The notes beneath the pieces were generated by a model that saw nothing but the letters and a program-made list of their open reading frames with translations, did no database searches and was not told the origin of the DNA. Positions 1 to 11,469 of a DNA stretch of 64,000 nt are shown here, one piece after another (within the stretch, counting starts at the first letter, position 1; each line of letters starts with the position of its first letter). Where the stretch lies: positions 96,516,958 through 96,580,957 of the forward strand of contig JALMQS010000099.1 in NCBI GenBank assembly GCA_024734495.1, read 5' to 3'. The translations under genes and the position numbers were made by a program. Source of the stretch: Forficula auricularia (Eukaryota > Arthropoda > Insecta > Dermaptera > Forficulidae).

Positions 1-1900
1 AATAGGAAGTGATTTTAATGCCCACTTTGCCTCTGGTTACCTACTACCAAGATAAAGCTGGAACCACCTAAATAATAGTAATCAAGGCAAGAATGATAAT
101 TCTAAATAATGGACAAAATACGATGATCCCGAGGCTGAATAGAGGCTTCCTCTCCATTGGACATATCTTTGTCAACATCGGATATATCTCACTTAATAGA
201 ATGGGATGTCCACCAAGACCCAGTAAGGGGTCAGATCATTGCTTATCCAATTTTAATGAAAATCAACTGCAATAATATACCTTATATAAATAAAAAAAAT
301 ATTCATAGAACAATTAATATAAACAAGATTGACTGGAATAGCTATAAAACCTCAATGACCAATGAAAAGTATAATACAATAATCGTTCCCAATATAGAAA
401 ATGCCCTAATCAAATATGATAACTTTATTGGTGATATTAATAAATCTCTTGACTTTGCGAATGTAAATGGCAAAACTCACCCAAAGAATCCAGAAATCAT
501 CCCCATTTGGTGGGACGAAGATTGTTCCAAAATATGTTCAAAACGAAAATTTAAATTTAAAGCATATGTGGATAACATGTCCATCGAAAACTATATCGAA
601 TATAAAAAAACCGATGCTCAAACAAAAGTGCTTCTTAAATATAAAAAGAATCAGTTGGAAGAAATTCTGCTCTACAATTAATAAAGACACCCCCCCCGTA
701 AAATTAATCTGGAATAAAATAAAAGCATTAAAAAACATCTCGGCTCTAATGACTCCTTTCTAGACAAGGACACGATGGAAAGAATTCTTTGCATGAATAT
801 CGCTCCACCATTCGTTCCCATGGATGTTCTCTTTTTCAAAATGTAAACCACCTAATTTGGAATGGGCTGTTGAACCCTTTAATATGAAGGAGTTCGAGAT
901 AGCTCTCGATTCGAAAAATAGCGCTCGGGTCTAGATCAAGTCCCATTTTCCATGATTCAAAAATTCCCGCACCTCAATCAAAAAACTTTCTTTTAATATT
1001 ATTTAACACCTTTAGTGAAAACAACATTTTCAGATTCATGGACCTCTCAACTGGTCATTCCTATTAAAAAACAAATAAAAAATCCAATATTGCGTCATCA
1101 TACAGACCAATTGTCCTCTCCTCTGCATTAGAAAAGCTGTTTGAAACTATTTTAAAAAATAGACTTGAATATTGGCTGGAAAGCTCAAACATAATTTCGA
1201 ATTCACAATTTGGATTTAGGAAAAAAAGAGCACTTTGGATAACCTTACACTCTTTTCGAAAGACGATATTTACACAAGTTTTTCAAAAAGAGAATATCTT
1301 ACTGCATATTTCTAGATATTAAATCAGCATGTGATAATGTGATCGATGAGGTCATGGCCGAAAACTCAACAATTTAAATATCCCATCCCAAATTATTAAT
1401 AACATTATCAAACTAAACCACTCAAGAAAACTGTATTGCAAACACGACGATGAAATTCTGGGTCCGAGAATAATATCCGAGAATTGGCGCAAAGAGGAGT
1501 TCTCAGCCCCCTTTTATGCGTATTATACACAAGCGAACTCAGTCTCTCGTTAGCCCAGAGATCAAGATGCTCCAATTTGCCGATGATATAATTATCTGGA
1601 CGTCGAGCCCAAGTATAAATGAAAATTCAAGTAAACTGGAAGCCTCAAAAAATCAGCTCTTGGCTCCCCAAAATTAATCTCGAAATGGAACCACAAAAAA
1701 CTAAAGGGAATCATTTTCTCCAGAAGATATAAAATGAATAATTCCGAATGTTTTATCAATAAATAACATGAATATACAAATTGTTGAAAAAAACTAAATT
1801 CTTAGGTCTTATATTTGACAAAAAACTATCCTGGAAACATCATATAGAATATATTGTCAAAAAAAAGTGAAATTCGTTTGAACATAATAAGATATATCAC
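1..1900 (+). pseudogene. LINE ORF2 remnant: endonuclease and reverse transcriptase
   Basis: ORF2 of a non-LTR element nicks the target with an APE-type endonuclease and copies its RNA by target-primed reverse transcription. Visible pieces are GSDFNAH at about 5-25 (endonuclease core), a shifted GSDH near 228-240 (endonuclease C-terminus), the block SSYRPIVLSSALEKLFETIL from about 1095 (reverse transcriptase motif 2), NSQFGFRK near 1199, and FADDIIIW at 1576-1599 (the catalytic YADD-type box). Between these blocks the frame shifts repeatedly. The 174-codon open stretch at 157-681 is the segment between endonuclease and reverse transcriptase. No single start codon is meaningful. Confidence 0.85.
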
Positions 1901-2439
1901 AAGAACGTGGTGGGGAGCACATCCATCATATTTGCCTCCTGATTTACCGATCCCTAATACGATCTATCTTTGATTATGGTGGAGACTGTTTATGGCAATG
2001 CATCCAAAGCAGTACTATCCAAGTTGGATAAATTACAATATAAAGGTCATCGCACTTGTATAGGAGCTATGTCGTCTACACCAACCAACTCTCTACTCAT
2101 TGAAGCCCATGAAATGCCTCTCAATATTAGAAGAGAGTTTTGACTCAGAAATTTTAATCAGAAAAAATCATAAGCAGCGACACGCAAATATTGAACTCAA
2201 TATCCGAACTGAAAAATTTCCTTTCCATCCCCTGGCCTATAACCCACAATCTGCAAAACCTTCTTATAATCAATCAATATAATAAGTTGGAAAATATAGT
2301 ACACAAATTACACGTCAGTCCAAAGCCTCTTGTATATCACTTCCCATACAACGCTAAACACTCTAACGTCTATCAACATTCCCCATGGACAAAGAAGAAG
2401 CTTATATCAATGTAAAATTTAGTTCGCTTCTCAGAGATG

Positions 2440-3200
2440 AATTTTTGATTATGAGCTGATTTTTACAGACAGCTCTAAAATGGACGAAAATGTAAGGATT
2501 TGTGCCTTCTACCATGTAACCAATAACTACTATGAAAAATTTAAAATATCCAGGATTGTTCCATATTTAGCGCAGAAATGATCCTTTATCTAAGGCTTTG
2601 GTTTATACCAGACTCGTTACAGATCCAATCTAAAAAATTTGTAATTGTATCAGATTCTCAAAGCGTTTTAAAATCAATCAAAAACTTTTATAAAACTAAA
2701 TCAGAGAACTATCTACTTATTTATAAAATTTGTGAGTGCTTAATAATAACAAAAATAAATAATACTGTTGAATTCCTATGGTGTCCCTCTCATGTGGGCA
2801 TCCAATACAACAATTGTTGACTCCTTAGCAAAACAGGCTATTACGGATGGAGCTCCATTGAACATGGGCCTCACCTACGTAGATGCAATTAATAGTATTA
2901 AGAAAAAATCTATTGATTTGTGGCAAGAATTTGGGACTCCTCTTCAGAATCGAGAGGTTTCTATTTGCACTCTATTATGCCCAGAATTGAATTAAATCAT
3001 GGTTTCATGACTGTCAGTTATATAGGAGGTTAATAGTTCTAATAATACGATTGAGAATGGGTCACGCGGCTAGCCCAGAAGACTTTTTCAATTTAACCAA
3101 GAGACACTCCTTTTTGTGAATGTGATGGCATCCAAATGGGTGATGTCAACCACATTTTCTGGGGTGCTCAAATAATTTTAGAGCGATTGACTCATTTTAT
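2440..3200 (+). pseudogene. LINE ORF2 remnant: RNase H and C-terminal Cys/His motif
   Basis: RNase H blocks are FTDSSK near 2463 (first catalytic Asp), SDSQSVLKSI within 2578-2820 (another catalytic Asp) and FLWCPSHVGI near 2773, followed after a one-base shift by VDSLAKQA near 2819 (last catalytic Asp). Downstream, a stretch rich in Arg and Leu (LYRRLIVLIIRLRMGHA, about 3025-3070) precedes CECDG...HIFWG (about 3117-3165), the Cys/His cluster found at the end of such ORF2 proteins. The domain would remove RNA from the RNA:DNA hybrid. It is broken by at least three frameshifts. Confidence 0.85.
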
Positions 3201-3485
3201 AATAGATCTTCCCAAAAAATGCCATACCTACATCAATGCAATTAATTCTTGCGTATTTCAATCGACTGTCATGAGTCCGAGATAGAGGCAATAATAAAAC
3301 TATTAATTTGTCAAACTATATGTTAAATTTAAAAAGATTTTTTTTTTAAATGTTGATATAGAATTATAATTGTACATATGTATATATAAATGTAAATAAT
3401 ATCTAAAAAAAACAAAAAACAAAAAGGAATTTAATGAAATGGATTCATTTCCGAGGTCATTAAATAAAAAAAAAAAAAAAAAAAA

Positions 3486-4150
3486 TAATTTTTCAACTTA
3501 TAAAAGCCAAGTTATTCTTCTTCATTTTGTAATAATAAAAGCAAAATTTGGCTAAAGGCCCTTGAATTGTTCTTGGCTGGATGGTTTTTATCGTTAATTT
3601 TATCCTTGACTTTTTTTCTTTTCTGTCATTTTTTGTTTCAATGCTCACTCTTCTTCTCTCTTGAGACTTCTATTTGAGTCTGATGCAGAATCATAACAAA
3701 GGATAAGCTTCCTCGTATGGACAATTAAAAAAAGAAACAACAACAAGGTGGATTTATGGCATCAACAAATATATCGTTGTATGGGATTAAAATGGAACAA
3801 TTAGAAGTCTCATTTTGCAAATCAATAATTTGAATTGAAACAGCATTTGCGGAAAAAGGTGTGATTAATGATGGAACTTCATTATGTTATTCCGTACTGA
3901 ATGATTTTCAGGGGTTGAATAAAAATAAAAGAGAAAGGTGAACATTTTTTAATACTCGACACGTTCTTTTCATATTTTATTTAACAATTTTTGTCAGCAA
4001 AATAGTTTGAGCTGGAAAGAGGAAAATTTTCATAAAGATCTAGCTTTTGAGTCAAAGCCGAACGGTTCTGGGGGACTGGGCAATAAGAGGCCCGCCGAAG
4101 GCGGACTTCGCTGCTGGCATAATATGTATATTAGTTTCAAATTACGTTGA
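3486..4150. other. AT-rich spacer, nothing recognised
   Basis: There is no coding signal. The only unusual point is a GC-rich patch at about 4055-4115 containing a short hairpin built on CCGCC-GAA-GGCGG, which looks like the end of an unidentified element. Confidence 0.4.
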
Positions 4151-4345
4151 AACATTTATATTAAACTTAAGATGAATAAAGATAAGAGTAAATAAATATT
4201 ATATTTAATATTCATTTACTATGAGTTAGGGATTCTTGGTCTTGTTTCACATTAAAATTAAAAAATTTAAAGATGTAAAAATTTTATTTTCTGTACTTCC
4301 TGAAGATGGGTTGATAGCCAGAAATATACTATAAATATTTTGTCT
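4150..4345 (+). repeat. Penelope-like ribozyme repeat, rearranged short copy
   Basis: About 100 bases from 4165 match the left arm of the repeats at 8646 and 23343 (shared words AAGATAAGAGTAAATAAATA and CTATGAGTTA). The hammerhead block then follows in the opposite orientation to those copies, so the two arms are joined with the centre missing. Confidence 0.6.
4300..4325 (+). ncRNA. hammerhead-like ribozyme motif (AU type)
   Basis: CTGAAGA is followed by T, a short stem closed by GG/CC, then GAAA and TATA. This copy has A instead of C before GAAA, so the usually extra U can pair. Stem I is not evident. Activity is doubtful. Confidence 0.5.
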
Positions 4346-4689
4346 AGATTAATTGCTTAAAAACGCTTAGAGAAATTTCTCTAAAAAATTACCGTCTTGC
4401 CTAGGAATCAATTTCAATTTCAAAAGTTTTTATTTACAATAAACATATACAGGTATTACAAGATTTATTTACATAGATCTTGCCTACAATCGAACAAACG
4501 AACTCTTAGACTAAGGGCATTAGCTCTAGCCATTGCCATTGAAACATTAATAATTATATTTTGATTTCTGTTACTAAAACAATATATTTTTGATTTAGAC
4601 TGCTGTGTCGAGACAATATTGCATTCATTTGAACTCGAATGAAAATGAAAAAACACCAATAGATTTTAAATTAAGAAACATTAAATATA

Positions 4690-5205
4690 TATTAATTAAC
4701 GAGGCAAATTTGAAATATAATTGTCGGCTCGGATTTTAAACTGATGGCTCCAATCGATTTTCATTAACCAGGCAAATTTGAAATATAATTGTAATTTTGA
4801 AATGAAAGACTCCTATTCATTTTAAATTAAGAAACATTAAATATATTTTTTGTAATTAATTAAATTAATTGAACCGCGTAAATTTGAATAATTTCCATGA
4901 TTCAGCCTGCGAATTTTTTGCAGTTCATAAATCATTTCATTATTTTTGTTTTGAAAAGGAAAAATGAAATTTAAATTTAAATTTAAATTTTAAATTTAAA
5001 TATATTCATAATTATTCCTCCCCGCCCCCTCCACTCAAAAATTAAAGAGGCGAAACTTTTAAGAGACGATGTATTTTCGGTAGTTTACGGGTATACATTT
5101 GGAGTGTGGTTTTTTAAGAGGAATAAAATTTTTGGACCGAGACGCTGCCCGACAGGGCACCAGCGCGGAGGGCCGAGCTTCGAGGGCGTGCCGAAGGCAT
5201 AAATT
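4690..5205 (+). repeat. unclassified repeat family X, copy 1 (internally shorter)
   Basis: Two segments match 27230-27980 at high similarity: GGCAAATTTGAAATATAAT through a C-rich stretch to about 5046, then GAGGCGAAAC onward through a GC-rich end (GCCGAGCTTCGAGGGCGTGCC broken after GGGCGTGCC). At 5046/5047 the two blocks abut, while copy 2 carries 448 extra bases there. Minus-strand open frames at 5059-5324 are shadows of this repeat. Confidence 0.7.
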
Positions 5206-5329
5206 AATATGGGGATTGAAATGAATGAAAAAGTGAGAAATGAACCAAAAATTGTGATATGACAGAATTTTTTTAGATTCCAATTTCTCCTATATTTGGG
5301 TGTAGTAATCAGAATATTACTCAATTATA

Positions 5330-6251
5330 CTGAATTCGAATGATTTTTTTTTGTGTCTATGTTACCTCATATCTTCGCCAATTGTGAACCGATTTTGATG
5401 ATTTTTTTTGCATTGGGTTCAGTCTAGTTTCAGATTCGTCCCATTTTTTTCATTGGTATTGGACCTTTTTTGATATGTTTGTTCAGGCATAACTTCTTTG
5501 TTTATGAACCAATTTTAATAATTTTTTTTTATTGGAAATAGGGTACCTTACGGATGGTACCCTATTAATTTGGTCAAGTTCTGAAGATATAATCAATGAC
5601 GAAATAACGCAAATCTCCAATTCTTATGACCAAATAATCGAAATTATCTTAAATAAAATCTTTTATAAACAAATCTTAAAACATTCATTTAAAACCCGCA
5701 AACGTTTCGAGAGAATTTCTATATTTATGAATTGAATTTTATTATCATTTTCTGATTCATTCGCCCGACGCTTTCTCTTACGAGATGCATGCAAGGTATT
5801 ATATTAAGTCACTATTAATAACATCACTAAAAAGAGAAAAATAAAAATAATTTTTATAAAAAAAAAAAATAAAACCGACTTCAAAAAACTTAAATGCAAC
5901 AAATAAAATAATAATAACTTAAAAATAAAATAAAATACACTAAAAGGTATAAAATAATTATCTTATTTAGTTAAAAATAAACGAGGAAATATTAACATGA
6001 AATTACTATTTGAAGTCGGTGCCAAACATATACATTTTATGAATCGCACTCAACGGATCTTACGTTGTACGTTTGGCGGGTACGCTCGCCTATATAGTTT
6101 GTTTGGCACCGACTTCAAAAAGTAATTTCATGTTAATTTTTCATCGTTTACTTGTAACTAAATAAGATAATTAATCCTTTAAGTGTATTTTATTTTATTT
6201 TTAAGTTATTATTATTTTATTTGTTGAATTTAAATTTTTTTGAAGTCAGTT
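5330..6251 (+). repeat. unclassified repeat family Z, copy 1 (5'-truncated, palindromic tail)
   Basis: It matches 52128-53006 over most of its length (words GTGTCTATGTTACCT and GAGAATTTCTATATTTATGA). The last third, 5855-6275, is a large palindrome. The left arm, about 5855-6030, is repeated inverted at about 6095-6275, around a core containing GTACGTTTGGCGGGTACGC. The element end carries GACTTCAAAAA as an inverted terminus. The 67-codon open frame at 5532 is not conserved in copy 2 and is not a gene. Confidence 0.7.
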
Positions 6252-6549
6252 TTATTTTTTTTATAAAAATTATTTTTTGAAAAGTTAAATTTGAGGGTTT
6301 TGTGAACAGTCAGATTGGACTAATTTTCTTAAGAACTTGAAAAAGTAGGTATGTTTTAGGGTAATTTTAATGCACAGAGCTTATTAGTTTTTCGTCGCTA
6401 ATAAGTTTAATTTTCATTTAATTTTTGGAAAAACAAATTTAAATTTTTTCGTAAAACACAATAAAAAATAAAAAAAATGTAAACTAAAATTTAAATAAAG
6501 CATTTAAAAATATTTTCAACATTCATGTTTTTATTTAAAATTCACACTA

Positions 6550-6583
6550 ATGTTTCGACTTTAAGTTAAAAGAACATCTTCAG
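6550..6583 (-). ncRNA. degenerate hammerhead-like ribozyme motif
   Basis: Read on the minus strand, CTGAAGA is followed by T, a weakly pairing stem II and then GAAACATTAGTG. Stem I can form from TGCT and AGTG. Stem III reads ACAU instead of ACGU, so it is imperfect. The surrounding bases from about 6480 to 6620 are probably a remnant of the same repeat class. Confidence 0.45.
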
Positions 6584-6619
6584 AGCAGAAATTTTTAATT
6601 CTTCAATAGGGATTTTAAA

Positions 6620-8100
6620 TAAAGAAATAATTATACTGATAATTCATCTTTTAATATATTTTTACTTTCACATAGAATATATAAATGTTAAGTATTGAGA
6701 TCACCTGTCGTGGTCCTGACTCTTTATTTAAACTCGTATCTAATAAAAATGTATACATTTTATCTAACTATTATTAATTTCGTCAGTTAAATTTTCGCAT
6801 CAAATGCCCATATTTTGTCAAGTTTTATTTTTCCTTCCACGTGGCGATTACTTTTGCCACAATAGTGAACCATTTTCTCCTTTTAAAAAGATAAAAGAAA
6901 ATATTTAAAAATTATTTTAGGGTAAAATAATATCTTTTAAATAAATAATATAAAGAACACAATTCCATCTTCTGATTTGTTAAAATTTATATCATGCTCC
7001 TGTGAAATTATTACCATAATTGTTATTTTACCTTTGTATACTCGAAATTAGGATTATGCAGATTTTATGACGAATAAAATTTCATTCTCACTCTTAATTT
7101 TTTCCTAAAAAATAACTTTACACGATCAAGCGAAGCGGAAATTCATTTTGAAAAGCAACCAGACGTTTGCATATTTTCTTCAACTTTTAAGCTCGTATCT
7201 AATTTTAGAAAAAAAAATTCATTTTCTTTAATGGCTTAATGTGTTTTTAACCAGGTCTTTATGAAACTTTATCCAGCCTGTTTTGTTTCATTTGCCTTAC
7301 AAATTTGGAACGCGAATACTCTCATTAATAGGAAACCTAAAGACGGTTTAGGTTGATGTTTTCGGAGACAATTTCTAGAATCGTGACCTGTTAACCAATC
7401 CAAGTTTCCTGACACTCTTTACCAAACAAATACAAATTCGAATTCCTAATCCAACGCTTACTTTTAGCGTAAAAGTAGAACTTTGTGCTGAATTTACCTA
7501 CTTATAGATTCATATTATAAAAGAGAAAAAACTTTATATCATTGTTATTTTTCATTAAAAAATAATTGAATATCAGATATGAATGAGATCAAAAAATATT
7601 TGGTCAAGTAAAAATTAATTTTTAAAGGTTATCATGCATGTTATTATATAAGTTCGATTGTATATCAAAAAGACTATAAAATGTCTGGTTAGCGTTTTTG
7701 GCACTTGATATCGATTTTCGAGGAGGTGATAGCCCTTTTGACATATAATCTAACTTATAGTACAATATAATCCTATACTACTAAAGCGCATTTGTGCCTG
7801 CCTCTGTACCTACCTATGTACCTATGTCCGTCCCCCAACAAAAACAGTCTTCATGGTTACCAATTTAAATTTGAAATTATCTATATATGTCAAATTAAGG
7901 TTTTGTCTGTACATTGGGGTAGTGATGTGGGTGGGGGTGCTTGACTAAAATTATATGATTTAAAGTTCGTTCTCTCTTGCATTTTGTCAAAATTCCCTAA
8001 AAAGGGGTCGGCGACCCGAAAATTTCTTCTATATTTTCTATCCCGAGACACGAGAACAAACGCGGGTGTCTTTTTTCTAATTCCATATGATAATATTAAA
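6620..8100. other. AT-rich spacer, no gene recognised
   Basis: No coding signal is seen. A block at 7760-7850 with CTAAAGCGCATTTGTG and short CCTATGTA repeats resembles a fragment of an interspersed repeat. A 118-codon minus-strand frame at 7890-8246 has no recognisable domain and was not accepted. Confidence 0.4.
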
Positions 8101-8129
8101 TAAAAATTGCAAAACAAGTAAAAAACATT

Positions 8130-8235
8130 TCGCGGAAATTGATAAGCGGCCGGGCAGCGAGCGCTTGGCTTGGGCTCAGTCTTTACAGTTAAGTGAGTGA
8201 GAGAGCACGGGTTACCATATCGGCTCGTTCTCCAG
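8130..8235 (+). other. GC-rich block with a possible splice donor
   Basis: The block is GC-rich against an AT-rich background and ends in CTCCAG followed by GTAATA, a plausible donor. It has no ATG on the plus strand. It could be a 5' untranslated exon, but the composition also fits a transposable-element fragment. Confidence 0.18.
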
Positions 8236-8645
8236 GTAATAATCAACTTTCTCTTACTTTCTCTATTAATATCATTTATTCTAAAATATTCTTTAAGCTA
8301 CCAATTATTCATTAGACTATATCTTTAATATTTTACACATTTTCTATTTATTTATACTAATGTTTTATTCTCCAAGTCAACCATGGAATATTTTAAAGCT
8401 CTTTAAAGGATTGCAATTTTTTAATTCATATATAAAATAAACTACTGTGTATGGCATATTATAACCTTTGTTTTCCATCTCCTCTTTAACTAGATATCAA
8501 CATTTTATTAATTTTTCACAGAAATTTAATTTTTTATAAAATGTTTTTTTTCTAAATATCATAAAATTGCAGAAAAAAGATTACTTAAGTAGATTTATCA
8601 TTATTTTTAAATATGCAAAAAATGTTGAATAATTAATTAAAATAT

Positions 8646-9045
8646 AATTAGTAGAGATTGTGGTGTTGGTGCAAGGTGAAACATCTTTAATAAAGATAAG
8701 AGTAAATAAATATTATATTTAATATTGATTTAATATGAGTTAAGGATACTAGGTCACTTATTTCACATTAAAATTAAAAAATTAAAAGAAATAAAAAAAA
8801 TTTTCTTTTTCAATATATATATTTCGGGCTATCAACCCATCTTCAGGAAGTACAGAAAGTAACTAATTCAACTTATTGAATAACAGGTTATATATGTGTT
8901 TATTGAACAGAGGGAAATAATTTTTAAATTATTTTAAAAAGACACTTTCTCTTAAGCTATTGTTAAGAAAGAATATCAGGTTGTCGTTTATTGACATAGG
9001 CATCTTTAGATGAAAGGAAAGTTGATAAGTTCATTGACTTGTGAC
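8646..9045 (+). repeat. Penelope-like ribozyme repeat, single-arm copy
   Basis: It is nearly collinear with the left half of 23343-23972, starting at GTAGAGATTGTGG and sharing the conserved terminus GGTGTTGGTGCAAGGTGAAA. The inverted right arm is missing. The hammerhead block lies on the minus strand at 8822-8846. Confidence 0.7.
8822..8846 (-). ncRNA. hammerhead-like ribozyme motif (AU type)
   Basis: On the minus strand it reads CTGAAGA, an extra T, GGG/CCC stem II with a seven-base loop, GAAA, then an AT run that could form a loopless AUAU stem III. Stem I is poor. Confidence 0.55.
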
Positions 9046-9099
9046 GGCAAAAAAAATTTGTAAAAAAAAAAAAATTTCCACACTTCCGAGATAAAAAAT

Positions 9100-9163
9100 A
9101 GATCTTACATCGGGCACCTTATATACATTCACTCCCCCCATAAAAAATTCCTGGATCCGCCCT
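9100..9163 (-). mobile_element. solo end of a hAT-like element
   Basis: Read on the minus strand it begins CAAGGGCGGATCCAGGA, which resembles hAT-type terminal inverted repeats. No partner end was found upstream. Confidence 0.3.
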
Positions 9164-9164
9164 T

Positions 9165-10560
9165 GACCACCGTAGATACTAAAATAACTATTTTCTAGCT
9201 CTTAAGCCAATAAATTTATTCCAAACAAACAAATAAAAATAATGATAAGAATATTTTTTTAAATTTCATTATTTAAACAAACTTTCTAAAGGAAAACTCG
9301 TCAGAGTTTCGAAAGAATTTTTTCTATTTAGTGAATACTAATAAGACTCAAGTTTTTTTGGGGGGAGGGGGAGTGGGCGAGGTAGGGGAGAGAGAAGAGG
9401 AAGTGTTAGAAATTAATTAAAACCAGATCATTAAAAAAAGATTCAGGTCGTACACGAGAGCGAAGATATTCAATGAAAAAAATATTCATTTGTTTAGACA
9501 ACCCCTTGGGATTCTTTCAAATGATCTTGATGATAAAGGGAAGAAAATAACTCAGCCGTGTGAATTATGATAATCTTTCTATTTATATTATTAAATTAAA
9601 TTTCTGACCCATTTCATTTCCAGTTGGGTTGTTGATTACAATAGAATAGAATAGATATTATACAAACGTTTGTAACTCTTTAATGTTCCACACCTACACA
9701 TCATATAGGATTATCTCTTCAGGCGGAAAGCTGAATCGTATTCTAATACAGCTCAAAGATTTAAATTTTTTTTTTATTTTTAGATTTGAAAGTCCATTGT
9801 CAGGTCCAGATTAAATTAACTCACTCATCTGAATACACAAAGCGTGTTAATTCAAATATCTTTTCTCTTTGAGACTTTAAATTTTGAATACTTTTCACTC
9901 AATTTTATTTCTAGTAGTATATAAGATATTGAAGAATTGTTTCCAGCTAATAAAGTGATAAAGGTATAGAAGAGTAGATCCACGTGTTTTCACTGATAAA
10001 AAATATATTAATAAAAAATATCAACTTTTTTTTAAAAAATTATATAGTATCATGAATTTTATCATCATAGTTTGAAAATCCCTATTGTATTTTATTGAAA
10101 GCTGGCATTTTGAGATAATTCTTCCATGAATGAAGAAGTGCTACATTATATAAGCCTTCGAAATATTTGAAATTGATCATTTAAATTGTAAAAAATTTCA
10201 CAGATATAAAAAAAGTTTAATTCAACATCTTATATTCTTAATTAAGCAATCACTAAGCACCAAATCATTGTTGATTTTTAGGGTTCAATTTAATAATAAT
10301 TATTAATATTACAAGTCAAAAGTTGTAATAAATAAATAAATAAATAAATAATATTACAAGTGAAAAGATTTAGTTTACAGAGAGTTTTTTTATAATAGTA
10401 AGTTGGTTAGTTCACAAACTTCGTTATTACAACAAAACGAATTTACCTACATCCAATTGGGTATTTGAACCGATGAAAAATGCTAGATAGAATGTTTCTA
10501 ATTGAAAATAATGATGTTGAAGGTAAAACTTTCGACCTATAGCTCTTAACAAATAAATTA
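9165..10560. other. AT-rich spacer, nothing recognised
   Basis: It holds a G-rich run near 9358-9400 and a short (AAAT)n microsatellite near 10327-10352. No coding or repeat match was seen. Confidence 0.4.
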
Positions 10561-10570
10561 GATATATATA

Positions 10571-11467
10571 GGGTCCGCCATCTAACGTTTTTTTTCAACT
10601 AGTGCTTATTTCGTGAATGGTAACACTTAGCTCATGTTTGATTTGACAGATAATTAGTTTTATCCTTCCGCTGAACGAATATGGTGACCATCCAATGCGT
10701 TTTCGCTTCGCTAATTGGGCCTGTGTTCGACTTAAAGAAGATGCCGATTTTGCCAAAAAAATTATCTTTTCAGATGAAGCTCATTTTGATCTTGGCGGGT
10801 ATGTAAACAAGCAAAATTGTCACATTTAGCGCACAGAAAACCCGCACGCATACATTGAAAAGCCGACGCACCCAAAACGAGTCACTGTTTGGTGCGGATT
10901 TTGGTCCAGAAGCATAATTGGGCCATTTTTCTTCGAAAATGAGCAAGGAGTGGCCGTCACAGTCAATGGCGATCGTTATCGGGCCATGTTGAAAGAATTT
11001 TTGTTCACAAAGGGTATTGGTAACATTTGGTTTCAACAGGATGGCGCTACGTGCCACACAGCCGAAGTTACACTCGATGTTTTGCGCCCTGTTTTTGAAG
11101 ATCGCATTATCAGCCGCAGAGCTGATGTCGTTTGGCCACCTCGGAGCTGCGATTTGACACCGTTGGACTATTATTTGTGGGGTGCCGTCAAAGATAAGTT
11201 TTACGCCGACAAGCCAGAGACAATTGACGCTTTAAAGGACAATATTCGTGAAGACATTGGTGAAATACAGCTGCACACAATCGATAATGTGCTTAAAAAT
11301 TGGACCGATCGTGTAGGCTACTGCATGGCCAGCCAAGGCAGGCATTTGAATGAAATTATTTTCCATTATTAACCGGAAGGATTGTACTTTCAAATTAAAA
11401 AAAGAAATTTGAGAAAATATTCAGTAGTTTTTTTTATAGCATTAAAAAAAAGTTATTTGGCGGACCC
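10571..11467 (+). mobile_element. mariner element of the DD41D type, N-terminally deleted
   Basis: Terminal inverted repeats are GGGTCCGCCA at 10571 and TGGCGGACCC ending at 11467. The target dinucleotide TA flanks both ends (10569-10570 and 11468-11469), as expected for Tc1/mariner elements. The element is 897 bp, shorter than usual mariners of about 1.2-1.3 kb. The missing part is the N-terminal DNA-binding half of the transposase. Confidence 0.93.
10665..11372 (+). pseudogene. mariner DD41D transposase, catalytic domain with one stop
   Basis: The transposase cuts and rejoins the element at TA sites. The frame runs from about 10665 (LNEYGDHPMRF) to the TAA at 11370-11372. Catalytic residues seen are IFSDEAHF (first Asp), WFQQDGATCHT (second Asp) and RSCDLTPLDYYLWG (third Asp, the one in PLDYY). 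Counting from the second to the third Asp gives 41 intervening residues, which defines DD41D. A TAG at 10827-10829 interrupts the frame, probably a former Trp codon. From 10950 on, 140 codons are open. The helix-turn-helix N-terminal domain is absent, so the protein could not bind its ends even without the stop. Confidence 0.92.
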
Positions 11468-11469
11468 TA

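Larger units (their letters stand above)
1..3485 (+). mobile_element. LINE (I/Jockey-group non-LTR retrotransposon with RNase H), decayed
   Basis: The element enters from the left edge and ends in an A-rich tail at about 3467-3485. Domains appear in the order endonuclease, reverse transcriptase, RNase H and a C-terminal Cys/His cluster, all on the plus strand. Presence of RNase H together with an APE-type endonuclease is typical of the I-like and related clades of non-LTR elements. The reading frame is broken by many frameshifts and stops, so the copy is dead. The exact clade would need a tree of the reverse transcriptase. Confidence 0.88.

Noticed and set aside
7890..8246. 118-codon minus-strand open frame
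   Set aside because: No recognisable domain, mixed composition, overlaps a GC-rich block that looks like exon or element DNA on the other strand; probably chance.
10770..11057. 95-codon minus-strand frame
   Set aside because: Shadow of the mariner transposase on the opposite strand.
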